Program-made: the position numbers and the translations under genes
Shown here: positions 8,461 through 15,619 of the stretch, piece by piece
Layout: the number at the start of each line of letters is the position of its first letter
How positions within the stretch are numbered: the first letter of the stretch is position 1
Assembly (NCBI GenBank): GCA_038532435.1
Contig: JBCBAP010000060.1
Coordinates: forward strand, 1 to 21,196
DNA length: 21,196 nt
Origin: JBCBAP01 sp038532435
GTDB lineage: Bacteria > Pseudomonadota > Alphaproteobacteria > Rhodobacterales > Rhodobacteraceae
Reading direction: 5' to 3'
The notes under the pieces: model-generated
The model's database searches: none
The model's input: only the letters and a program-made list of their open reading frames with translations
What the model was told of the DNA's origin: nothing

Positions 8461-8927
8461 CTTGAAGTGACCCGCCGTGCGACAAACGTTGTGCTGAGCA
8501 CCGCGCGCCCCGGGATGCTCACAAGGCCGCAGGGTCCACGCGCACCGCACTCCGTCAGTCCCGGGCCGGAAACGGTCAGCCCGGTATCGTTTTCGTTGAT
8601 CGCCGAAAACCCGTCCTCGGTGTCCTGGCTTGCTCCGACGACGTCGGCGCCGAGTGTCCAGGTCAACGTGCGCAGATCGTCTTCCTCGAAATTCACTGTC
8701 GATCTTTCCGACCGGTACTGGGCGATGAACGTGCGCATCTCGGGCCGTTGTGCATTCTCGCCCGCATCGAACCGGATCTTGCCGTCGAGGTTTGTATCCT
8801 CCCCGGTGAAACGTCCGGTGAGAACGCCCCCGTCAGGATATCCGCCTTGTTCGAACTCGACGATGATGAGGGAGCCAAGAGGGGAACATCCGATTAGGAC
8901 GAGGGGAGCAAGGACAGCCAGACGCAT
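8457..8927 (-). CDS. small lipoprotein of unknown function
   Basis: A 156-residue protein with a short lipoprotein signal: MRLAVLAPLVLIGC, with a lipobox LIGC placing the modified cysteine at residue 14. The mature part is acidic and contains FTGEDTNLDGKIRFDAGE, a D-x-N-x-D-G calcium-loop-like motif, followed by a segment beginning LTWTLGADVVG that looks beta-rich. GGAGG lies seven bases before the ATG, so the start is well supported. It is most likely anchored in the outer membrane or periplasm. I do not recognise a named family. It is inverted between potF and the rest of the polyamine transporter, and its 3' end shares the bidirectional terminator with potF. A role in polyamine uptake is not shown; position is the only link. 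Confidence 0.75.
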   Translation of the reverse strand: MRLAVLAPLVLIGCSPLGSLIIVEFEQGGYPDGGVLTGRFTGEDTNLDGKIRFDAGENAQRPEMRTFIAQYRSERSTVNFEEDDLRTLTWTLGADVVGASQDTEDGFSAINENDTGLTVSGPGLTECGARGPCGLVSIPGRAVLSTTFVARRVTSR

Positions 8928-9132
8928 CGATATACCTCCGATTTCCCGTTAAGGTTGCATGAACATCGCACACCCGCAAGCCCACGGCGCGGCGCGGCGG
9001 TCCGTTCAGCGGCCTTGCCCGATCTTGACGCTTCCCAACCGCGCGCAGGTGTGTTTCGCTTGTGCGAGATGAACGGACGGTGCTGCAACAAGGGAGCGTG
9101 TCGGGCGTGAGTGATTTGGCGAAGGTGGCACG

Positions 9133-10227
9133 GTGACAGACGCCCCGTTCCTCAGGATCTCCAACATCGTGAAGACCTTCGGGGAGGCCCGTGCGGTGAA
9201 CGACGTGTCCCTCGACGTCGACAAGGGGGAGCTTTTTTGCCTGCTCGGCGGATCGGGCTCGGGAAAGTCCACGCTCTTGCGCATGCTTGCGGGGTTCGAG
9301 ACGCCGGATTCGGGCCGGATCGAGATCGAGGGACAGGACGTCGCCCGGGTGCCCGCGGCGCAGCGGCCGGTCAACATGATGTTCCAGTCCTACGCGCTCT
9401 TTCCCCACATGACCGTTGCCGACAATGTCGCCTACGGGCTCAAGCAGATGGGAATGGGCAAGGCGGAACGGGCGGAGCGGGTGGCGGAGATGCTCAAGCT
9501 CACCCGCATGGAGGCCTATGGCAAACGCAAGCCGGACCAGCTCTCTGGCGGGCAGCGCCAGCGGGTGGCGCTGGCCCGTAGCCTCGCCCGCAATCCCAAG
9601 CTCCTGCTGCTCGACGAACCGCTCTCCGCTCTCGACAAGAAACTGCGGGAGGAGACGCAGTACGAGCTGATGGACATCCAGGACCGTCTTGGCACCACCT
9701 TCGTCGTAGTGACCCACGATCAGGAGGAGGCGATGACGCTCGCCACCCGGATCGGCGTCATGGATGCGGGCCGGCTGATCCAGGTCGATACGCCCCGCCA
9801 TATCTACGAGTTTCCGAAAAACCGCTTCATCGCGGATTTTGTGGGCAACATCAATCTGATGGAGGCCATCGTTACCGGCCCGGGCCGCGCGCCGGGCCTG
9901 CTGTCGCTCGGCTGCGCCGCCATCGGCGCGACGGTGGAGGCGGCCTGCGAGACCTCCGATGTCTCAGAGGGGACTCCGGTCTGGCTTGCCGTGCGACCGG
10001 AGAAAATCGCGTTCTCCAAGGATCTCTCCCAACCCGGTTTCGACGCGGTCGTCGAGGATCTCGCCTATCGCGGCGGTCTTACCCAGTACCGGCTCAAGCT
10101 TGCCTCCGGAACCGTGCTGACGGTCACCCGCACGAACGACGCTCGGGAGGGTGAACGCCCCGTCGAATGGGAGGATGCGGTCAGGTTCACCTTCGCGCCC
10201 GAGGGCGCCGTCGTGTTGCAGGACTGA
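9133..10227 (+). CDS. potG: polyamine ABC transporter ATP-binding protein (PotG/PotA type)
   Basis: A 364-residue ABC ATPase that powers polyamine import at the inner face of the membrane. All nucleotide-binding elements are visible: Walker A GGSGSGKST (39-47), Q-loop Gln85 in MMFQSYALFPHMTV, signature LSGGQ (137-141), Walker B LLLLDE (157-162) and the switch His195 in VVVTHDQEEA. A C-terminal TOBE-like region from about 240 includes VWLAVRPEKI, typical of the spermidine/putrescine subfamily. The start is GTG at 9133: upstream frames close with a stop just before it, and AAGG precedes it. The next gene begins five bases after its stop, so the three genes from here form one operon. The 205 bases upstream hold no convincing gene, and I could not place a promoter there. 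Confidence 0.92.
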   Translation: MTDAPFLRISNIVKTFGEARAVNDVSLDVDKGELFCLLGGSGSGKSTLLRMLAGFETPDSGRIEIEGQDVARVPAAQRPVNMMFQSYALFPHMTVADNVAYGLKQMGMGKAERAERVAEMLKLTRMEAYGKRKPDQLSGGQRQRVALARSLARNPKLLLLDEPLSALDKKLREETQYELMDIQDRLGTTFVVVTHDQEEAMTLATRIGVMDAGRLIQVDTPRHIYEFPKNRFIADFVGNINLMEAIVTGPGRAPGLLSLGCAAIGATVEAACETSDVSEGTPVWLAVRPEKIAFSKDLSQPGFDAVVEDLAYRGGLTQYRLKLASGTVLTVTRTNDAREGERPVEWEDAVRFTFAPEGAVVLQD

Positions 10228-10232
10228 CCCGC

Positions 10233-11108
10233 ATGGGGGCCTGGGGCAAACGGTTCGTTGTCTGGGTGCCGACCCTATGGCTCCTGATCTTTTTTCTCGT
10301 CCCATTCGGCATCGTGTTTCTGGTGAGCCTTGGCGCGCCGCAATTCACCGTCCCTCCTTACAGTCCCGCCTTTGAGTGGGAGGGATGGGTGCCGAGCTTC
10401 GTCGGCTCCTTTGACAATTACGTCTTCCTGACAGAAGATGACCTCTACTGGGTTGCCTATCTGGGGTCCGCCTGGATTGCCCTTGGCGCCACGCTTCTGT
10501 GCCTGCTTGTGGCCTATCCAATGGCCTACCTCATTGCTCAAAGCCCGCCGCGGATGCGCAACGTCCTGCTGCTCCTGGTGATCCTGCCGTTTTGGACCTC
10601 CTCGCTTTTGCGCATCTACGCCCTGATGGGCATGTTGCGTCAGGGCGGCTTCATCAATTCCGGGCTCATCTGGCTCGGTGTGATCGATACGCCGATCCAG
10701 ATGATGCAGACCGACTTTGCGGTCTACCTGACCATTGTGTTCACCTACCTGCCTCTGATGGTGCTGCCGCTGTATTCCACGCTGGAGAAGCTCGACCGGA
10801 GCCTGCTTGAGGCCGCATCCGACCTTGGCGCCGGATCGCTTCAGACGTTCCTCACGGTGACGCTTCCGCTCTCGCTGCCGGGCATCCTCGCGGGGTGCCT
10901 CCTGGTCTTCATCCCCGCGGTGGGCGAGTTCGTGATCCCGGACCTGATGGGGGCGCAGGACAGCCCGATGATCGGCAACGTGCTCTGGACTGAGTTCACG
11001 AAAAACCGGGACTGGCCCGTCGCCTCCGCCGTTGCCATCGCGATGCTCGCCCTTCTCGTGATCCCGTTCATGCTCCTGCGCAGCACGCCTGCGCTGAAGG
11101 GGGACTGA
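10233..11108 (+). CDS. potH: polyamine ABC transporter permease (PotH/PotB type)
   Basis: A 291-residue inner-membrane permease with about six membrane segments. The first follows MGAWGKRFVVWVPTLWLL, and others include VLLLLVILPFWTSSLLRIYA and AVAIAMLALLVIPFMLL. The cytoplasmic EAA loop that contacts the ATPase reads EAASDLGAGSLQTFLTVTLP. The start is taken at 10233 because it gives the usual family N-terminus, lies just after the potG stop and has AGGA upstream. A longer frame reaching back to 10167 would run inside potG and adds an Arg-rich tail unlike the family. Its stop overlaps the start of the second permease by one base (TGATG). Confidence 0.9.
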   Translation: MGAWGKRFVVWVPTLWLLIFFLVPFGIVFLVSLGAPQFTVPPYSPAFEWEGWVPSFVGSFDNYVFLTEDDLYWVAYLGSAWIALGATLLCLLVAYPMAYLIAQSPPRMRNVLLLLVILPFWTSSLLRIYALMGMLRQGGFINSGLIWLGVIDTPIQMMQTDFAVYLTIVFTYLPLMVLPLYSTLEKLDRSLLEAASDLGAGSLQTFLTVTLPLSLPGILAGCLLVFIPAVGEFVIPDLMGAQDSPMIGNVLWTEFTKNRDWPVASAVAIAMLALLVIPFMLLRSTPALKGD

Positions 11109-11896
11109 TGCGCTGGGTGCTCTGGATCTCCGCCGGGCTGGGCTTTGCGCTGCTTTACGTGCCGCTCCTGATCCTCGTGATCTATTCGTTCAACGCGTCG
11201 AAGCTCGTGAGCGTTTGGGGAGGCTGGTCAACCCGGTGGTACGTGGAACTCTGGTCCAACGCCGCAGTGCTGGAGGCTGCGCTGGTCTCCCTGCAGGTGG
11301 CGGTTCTTGCGGCGACCATCGGGACGGCGTTCGGCACGGTCATCGGCTACATCCTCAGCCGGTTCGGCAGGTTCCGTCTGCGCCTCCTGCTCACGGGGAT
11401 GGCGACCGCACCCATCGTGATGCCGGAGGTGGTGACGGGTCTCTCGCTCCTCCTCCTCTTCATCTCCATGGAGCAGCTCATCGGCTGGCCGGCCGGGCGG
11501 TCCATGACGACGATCGTGATTGCCCACGCGACCTTCTGCATGGCCTTCGTCGCAGTGGTCATCCAGGCGCGGCTCGCCGGGTATGACCACTCCATCGAGG
11601 AGGCCGCCGCAGACCTCGGCGGGCATCAGCCTGGCATCTTCTTCCAGATCACCCTGCCGGTGATCGCGCCCGCTCTTCTGTCCGGCTGGCTGCTTGCGTT
11701 CACGCTGTCCCTCGACGATCTGGTGATCGCGAGTTTCGTGAGCGGGCAGGGGTCATCGACCCTTCCCATGGTGATCTACTCGAAGGTCAGGCTCGGGGTG
11801 AGCCCTGATGTGAACGCGCTTGGCACGATCATCATCGCGGTGGTGGCAACGGGCCTGATCCTCGCACTCAGGTTTTCAGGGCGCAGACCCGGCTGA
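11108..11896 (+). CDS. potI: polyamine ABC transporter permease (PotI/PotC type)
   Basis: A 262-residue inner-membrane permease, the second half of the heterodimeric channel. It opens with MRWVLWISAGLGFALLYVPL, followed by the family motif LILVIYSFNASKLVSVWGG. Several membrane segments follow, then the EAA loop EEAAADLGGHQPGIFFQITLP and the conserved SLDDLVIASFVSG near the C-terminus. The ATG overlaps the preceding stop by one base and has AAGGGGGA upstream, so it is translationally coupled to potH. Length is normal for the family. It ends the operon: a 180-base gap follows before the sulfurtransferase gene, in which I see no gene and no clear terminator. Confidence 0.91.
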   Translation: MRWVLWISAGLGFALLYVPLLILVIYSFNASKLVSVWGGWSTRWYVELWSNAAVLEAALVSLQVAVLAATIGTAFGTVIGYILSRFGRFRLRLLLTGMATAPIVMPEVVTGLSLLLLFISMEQLIGWPAGRSMTTIVIAHATFCMAFVAVVIQARLAGYDHSIEEAAADLGGHQPGIFFQITLPVIAPALLSGWLLAFTLSLDDLVIASFVSGQGSSTLPMVIYSKVRLGVSPDVNALGTIIIAVVATGLILALRFSGRRPG

Positions 11897-12076
11897 CACT
11901 GTCGCGCCCTTGGCCAGCACCTCGGATCGGGATGCGGGAACTGCTCCGGGCCCGGCCACGCCCTCCATCTGCCACGGTGAGCCGTCCCGGGCGGAGGCGC
12001 CGGATCTCCGAGGGCCAGACCGTTGCGCCGGGCGGGGCAGGGTTGTAAGGCAGAAGGGACTTAGCTGGAGGGCCAG

Positions 12077-12928
12077 ATGCCAAACACCGATCCGCAAGAG
12101 CTCGTGTCCACCGAATGGCTCGAAGCGCATTTGAACGCACCGGATCTGCGCATCCTCGATGCAAGCTGGTATCTGCCTGCAGAGGGGCGGGACGCGAAGG
12201 CGGAGTACCTCGCGGGGCACATTCCCGGTGCCCGCTTTTTCGACATCGACGAGATCTCCGACACCAATTCCAGCCTGCCGCACATGGCCCCTCCGGTGGA
12301 GAAGTTCATCTCGCGCATGCGGGCCATGGGCATCGGTGATGGCCACCGTGTGGTCGTCTATGACGGGGCGGGGATCTTCTCCGCCGCGCGAGTCTGGTGG
12401 CTGTTCCGACACATGGGCAAAACCGATGTGGCCGTCCTCGATGGCGGGTTGCCCAAGTGGGTGGCCGAAGGCCGGTACGTGGAGGATCTGGAGCCGATCC
12501 TGCGGGACCGGCATTTCACCGCCCGCCGCAACGCGACCCTGGTCCGCGACGTGACGCAGGTGGCCGCTCAGGCAAAATTGCGGCAGGAGCAGATCATCGA
12601 TGCACGCTCCCCGACCCGGTTCCGCGGGGAGGAGCCGGAGGCCCGCCCGGGCCTGCGGTCCGGACACATCCCGGGATCCCTGAACGTGCACTACCGCTCA
12701 CTCCTGACGGACGAGGGGACGATGAAGCCTGCGGCGGAGCTTGAGAAGGTCTTCCTCGATGCGGGTGTCGATCTGGCCAAGCCGGTGATCACCACTTGCG
12801 GTTCAGGCGTGACCGCTGCCATCCTCTCGCTTGCGCTCGAACGGATCGGCCACCGCAAGCACGCGCTCTATGACGGATCGTGGGCGGAGTGGGGCATGTA
12901 CGGTGATCTGAAGGTCGCGCAGGGATGA
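12077..12928 (+). CDS. sseA: 3-mercaptopyruvate sulfurtransferase (two rhodanese domains)
   Basis: A 283-residue tandem rhodanese protein. The N-terminal domain (about 8-130) contains LRILDASWYLP and EYLAGHIPGARFFDIDEI. The C-terminal domain (about 165-280) contains IIDARSPTRFRGEE, GHIPGSLNVHY and the active-site loop CGSGVTA with Cys241. The CGSGVT form of the loop is typical of mercaptopyruvate sulfurtransferase rather than thiosulfate sulfurtransferase. It moves sulfur from 3-mercaptopyruvate to an acceptor, releasing pyruvate, probably in the cytoplasm since no signal peptide is present. GGAGG lies about six bases before the ATG. It opens a plus-strand run and overlaps the next gene by four bases. 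The aminotransferase two genes downstream could in principle supply its substrate. Confidence 0.92.
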   Translation: MPNTDPQELVSTEWLEAHLNAPDLRILDASWYLPAEGRDAKAEYLAGHIPGARFFDIDEISDTNSSLPHMAPPVEKFISRMRAMGIGDGHRVVVYDGAGIFSAARVWWLFRHMGKTDVAVLDGGLPKWVAEGRYVEDLEPILRDRHFTARRNATLVRDVTQVAAQAKLRQEQIIDARSPTRFRGEEPEARPGLRSGHIPGSLNVHYRSLLTDEGTMKPAAELEKVFLDAGVDLAKPVITTCGSGVTAAILSLALERIGHRKHALYDGSWAEWGMYGDLKVAQG

Positions 12929-13488
12929 GCGCCCGGGCTGCGGGGGAGCGGGTCGACTACACCATCACCTATCTGGAGATGGCGGATCGTCCGAGCTATC
13001 CTCGTCCGTCCCTGCCAATGGGCCGCAAGCTCGCGCTTTTGCGGGCGGAAACGCCGCCGGTCTGGTACTTCCTCTCCCTGTATGATGCCGTTGGCGCGGC
13101 TCACGAATGGACGGACATGCACACGCGGCCCCAGGCGGAGCTAGAGGCGTTCGTGCAGGATCCGCAGGTCCATCTCTACACCCTGATCTGTGACGGCTGG
13201 CCTGCCGGTTTTTTCCAGTGCGATTTCCGCACCGCAGGGGTCGGCGCGCTGGCCTATTTCGGACTGGTGCCGGAGGCGGTGGGCAAGGGCCTCGGCACCT
13301 ACCTGCTCAAGACCGCGATCCACACCCTGTGGGATGGTCCCGGCGTCGCCCGCCTCACGGTGGAAACCTGCACGCTCGACCATCCGCGGGCGCTGCCGCT
13401 CTATCAGAAGATGGGTTTCGTGCCCGCACGGCAAGCCAGCGCGTCGCGCGTTCTGACCCGTCCCCGTCCCTTGCCAGAGGAGCTCTGA
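12925..13488 (+). CDS. GNAT family N-acetyltransferase
   Basis: A 187-residue acyl-CoA-dependent acetyltransferase of the GNAT fold. The acetyl-CoA pyrophosphate loop is AVGKGLGTYLLKTAI (about 118-132, core VGKGLG 119-124), preceded by the strand ALAYFGLVPE. It is followed by LTVETCTLDHPRALPLYQKMGF (about 144-165), a typical motif-B region. The acceptor substrate cannot be read from the sequence. The ATG overlaps the sulfurtransferase stop (ATGA at 12925-12928), and the aminotransferase starts four bases after its stop, so it is probably co-expressed with both. An amine or amino acid acceptor would fit the neighbours, but that is inference. Confidence 0.85.
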   Translation: MSARAAGERVDYTITYLEMADRPSYPRPSLPMGRKLALLRAETPPVWYFLSLYDAVGAAHEWTDMHTRPQAELEAFVQDPQVHLYTLICDGWPAGFFQCDFRTAGVGALAYFGLVPEAVGKGLGTYLLKTAIHTLWDGPGVARLTVETCTLDHPRALPLYQKMGFVPARQASASRVLTRPRPLPEEL

Positions 13489-13491
13489 CCC

Positions 13492-14676
13492 ATGTTCGCC
13501 GACCTGTCGCCCCAACCCGCCGACAAGATCATCGCGCTGATGGCCGCCTATCGGGAGGATCCGCGGACGGACAAGATCGATCTGGGCGTGGGGGTCTACA
13601 AGGATGAAAGCGGCAACACACCGGTCATGCGCGCGGTGCGCACGGCGGAGGCGGAGCTCGTCGCGGCGCAAACCACGAAGACCTATACGCGGCTAATCGG
13701 GGATGCGGACTACATTGCGGCAATGCAGGAGCTTGCGCTGGGCGATCTGGTGGCGCGCGACCGGGTGACGGGATCGCAGGCGCCGGGGGGAACCGGCGCG
13801 CTGCGGATGCTCTTCGAGCTGGTGCGCCTCGCCCGCCCGACGGCGCGCTTCTGGATCAGCGACCCGAGCTGGCCGAACCACGCGGGCATTCTCAAGCACA
13901 TGGGCACCCCGCCGCGCAGCTACAGTTACTTCGATCCGGCCAGCCGCAGTGTGCGGTTCGACGCGATGATGGAGGATCTGAAGGAGGCGGGGCCCAATGA
14001 CGTGGTGATCCTCCACGGATGCTGCCACAACCCAACGGGCGCCAACCTCACCGTCGCGCAGTGGGAGGCGCTGGCGGAAAGTGCGGTGTCCCAGGGCTGG
14101 TTGCCTCTCGTGGATCTGGCCTATCTCGGCCTCGGCGACGGGCTTGCGGAAGATGCTGCGGGCTACCGGGCCATGGCCGTGCGGGTTCCGCGGATGATGA
14201 TCGCCATGAGCTGTTCGAAGAATTTCGGCCTCTACCGGGACCGGGCGGGTGCCACCGTCGTAATCGGGGAGACGCCGGCGGAGGCGTCTATGGTCGAGGG
14301 CACGCTCGCAAGCCTCAACCGTCTCACCTATTCCTTCGCGCCCCATCACCCGGCGGCGATCGTGGCCAGAATCCTCTCCACACCCGCCTTGCGCGCGGAG
14401 TGGGAGGAGGAGCTGGGGGAAATGCGGGATCGGGTAAACGGCCTGCGTCACAGCCTTGCCAGCGCCCTGCGGCAGGAGACGAATTCCGACCGGTTCGATT
14501 TCCTCGCGGAGCATCGGGGCATGTTCTCGCTGCTGGGTGCATCGTCCGATCAGGTGGAGTCGATGCGTGCGGACAACGGTGTCTACATGGTCGGGGACAG
14601 CCGGATGAACATCGCAGGTCTGCATCCGGACCAGATCCCCGGCTTTGCCCGGGCGATCATCGCCGCGGGGGTGTAA
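13492..14676 (+). CDS. aspartate / aromatic amino acid aminotransferase (class I)
   Basis: A 394-residue PLP enzyme of the AspC/TyrB branch. Recognisable active-site parts are LGVGVYKDESGNTPVM near the N-terminus, TYTRLIGD (Tyr65), a phosphate loop QAPGGTGAL, Trp127, Asn180 in CCHNPTGANL, Asp208 and Tyr211 in DLAYLG, the PLP lysine Lys243 in SCSKNFGLYRDR, and the carboxylate-binding Arg in DSRMNIAGL near the end. It should exchange an amino group between an amino acid and 2-oxoglutarate in the cytoplasm. Aspartate and aromatic substrates cannot be told apart by eye. GAGGAG precedes the start, and the ATG is four bases after the GNAT stop. The next gene begins two bases after its stop. Enzymes of this branch can also transaminate cysteine to 3-mercaptopyruvate, the substrate of the nearby sulfurtransferase. 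Confidence 0.9.
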   Translation: MFADLSPQPADKIIALMAAYREDPRTDKIDLGVGVYKDESGNTPVMRAVRTAEAELVAAQTTKTYTRLIGDADYIAAMQELALGDLVARDRVTGSQAPGGTGALRMLFELVRLARPTARFWISDPSWPNHAGILKHMGTPPRSYSYFDPASRSVRFDAMMEDLKEAGPNDVVILHGCCHNPTGANLTVAQWEALAESAVSQGWLPLVDLAYLGLGDGLAEDAAGYRAMAVRVPRMMIAMSCSKNFGLYRDRAGATVVIGETPAEASMVEGTLASLNRLTYSFAPHHPAAIVARILSTPALRAEWEEELGEMRDRVNGLRHSLASALRQETNSDRFDFLAEHRGMFSLLGASSDQVESMRADNGVYMVGDSRMNIAGLHPDQIPGFARAIIAAGV

Positions 14677-14677
14677 G

Positions 14678-15598
14678 ATGACCGGCCTCCCCCACATCCG
14701 GGCGGAGGATACGGCTCAATTGATGAGCTGGCCCGCGCTCGTGGATGCGTTGGAGGAGGGCCATCGCGGGCCAGAGCCGCAGATCACCGATCAGTTCCTG
14801 ACCTCCGGTGACCGCACGGTCCTCAGCCGGGCCGCGTGGATCGACGGGCTTGGCGTCGGCGTGAAGACCGTGACGGTCTTCCCCGAGAACCCGGGGCAGG
14901 GCAGGCCGACGGTGCAGGGCGCGATGCTGGTCTTCGATCCCGTGACCGGGACGCCCCGCGCAACCATCGACAACGGGCTCATCACCTACTGGAAGACTGC
15001 AGCGGACAGCGTTCTGGGCGCGCGGTTCCTCGCCCGCTCGGGCGCGACGCGGTTGCTCATCATCGGTGCGGGAACCGTCGCGCGCTCCCTGATCGAGGCC
15101 TATCCTGCCGTGCTGCCCGGCCTGGAGCATATCGCGGTCTGGAACCGCACCCGGGCCAACGCGAGCGCCCTTGCGTCCGAGACTGGCGTGCGTGTGGCAG
15201 ATAACCTTCCGAATGCTGTTGGGGCCGCGGATATAGTTGCGACCTGCACTCTGTCGCAGACGCCGGTGCTCGAGGGGCGTTGGCTCTCCCCCGGCACGCA
15301 CTTGGATCTGATCGGCGCGTTTACCGCCACGATGCGGGAGGCGGATGACGAAGCTCTGCGCCGGGCGCGGATCTTCGTCGACAGCCGCGCGACCACGCTT
15401 CATCACATCGGCGAGTTGAAGGACCCGCTGGAGAGGGGCGTCATTCAAGAAGAGGACGTTCTCGCGGACTACAGGGACCTCGCCGCCGGGGCTGGAGGGC
15501 GCCTCGGTACCGATGACATCACACTGTGTAAGAATGGCGGGGGCGCCCATCTCGATCTGATGACCGCGGATGTGATCCTGCGCGCGGTCGGTCTCTGA
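14678..15598 (+). CDS. ornithine cyclodeaminase / mu-crystallin family protein, probably an imino acid reductase
   Basis: A 306-residue NAD(P)-dependent enzyme. Family features are VGVKTVTVFPEN with Lys63, the segment GAMLVFDPVTGTPRATIDNG and the Rossmann motif IIGAGTVARSL (about 128-138). True ornithine cyclodeaminases, as I recall them, carry GGDCPGKTE with a catalytic Asp after the second Gly; here the aligned stretch is GAFTATMRE, with no Asp. That form is more like delta-1-pyrroline-2-carboxylate or ketimine reductases. The usual Arg-Thr-Ala-Ala is Lys-Thr-Ala-Ala here (Lys106). The ATG at 14678 is two bases after the aminotransferase stop with GGGGGTG upstream. A start 33 bases earlier would lie inside the aminotransferase and is unlikely. 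It is the last gene of this run and converges on the kinase gene. Confidence 0.86.
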   Translation: MTGLPHIRAEDTAQLMSWPALVDALEEGHRGPEPQITDQFLTSGDRTVLSRAAWIDGLGVGVKTVTVFPENPGQGRPTVQGAMLVFDPVTGTPRATIDNGLITYWKTAADSVLGARFLARSGATRLLIIGAGTVARSLIEAYPAVLPGLEHIAVWNRTRANASALASETGVRVADNLPNAVGAADIVATCTLSQTPVLEGRWLSPGTHLDLIGAFTATMREADDEALRRARIFVDSRATTLHHIGELKDPLERGVIQEEDVLADYRDLAAGAGGRLGTDDITLCKNGGGAHLDLMTADVILRAVGL

Positions 15599-15619
15599 CG
15601 CGCACGAAGCGCCCCGCGC

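Noticed and set aside
7127..8485. 452-codon minus-strand open frame across potF
   Set aside because: It overlaps the strongly supported potF gene and runs into puuA; no family features.
9051..9110. 20-codon GTG-started frame with four cysteines upstream of potG, like a cysteine-rich leader peptide
   Set aside because: No convincing ribosome-binding site, no terminator or anti-terminator structure and no reason for cysteine control of a polyamine transporter; probably chance.
10167..10232. N-terminal extension of the first permease
   Set aside because: It lies inside the ATPase gene, adds an Arg-rich segment unlike the family, and a good start exists at 10233.
11897..12076. Possible gene or remnant in the 180-base gap before the sulfurtransferase
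   Set aside because: Minus-strand frames through it are open but have no motifs and continue antisense into the neighbouring real genes.
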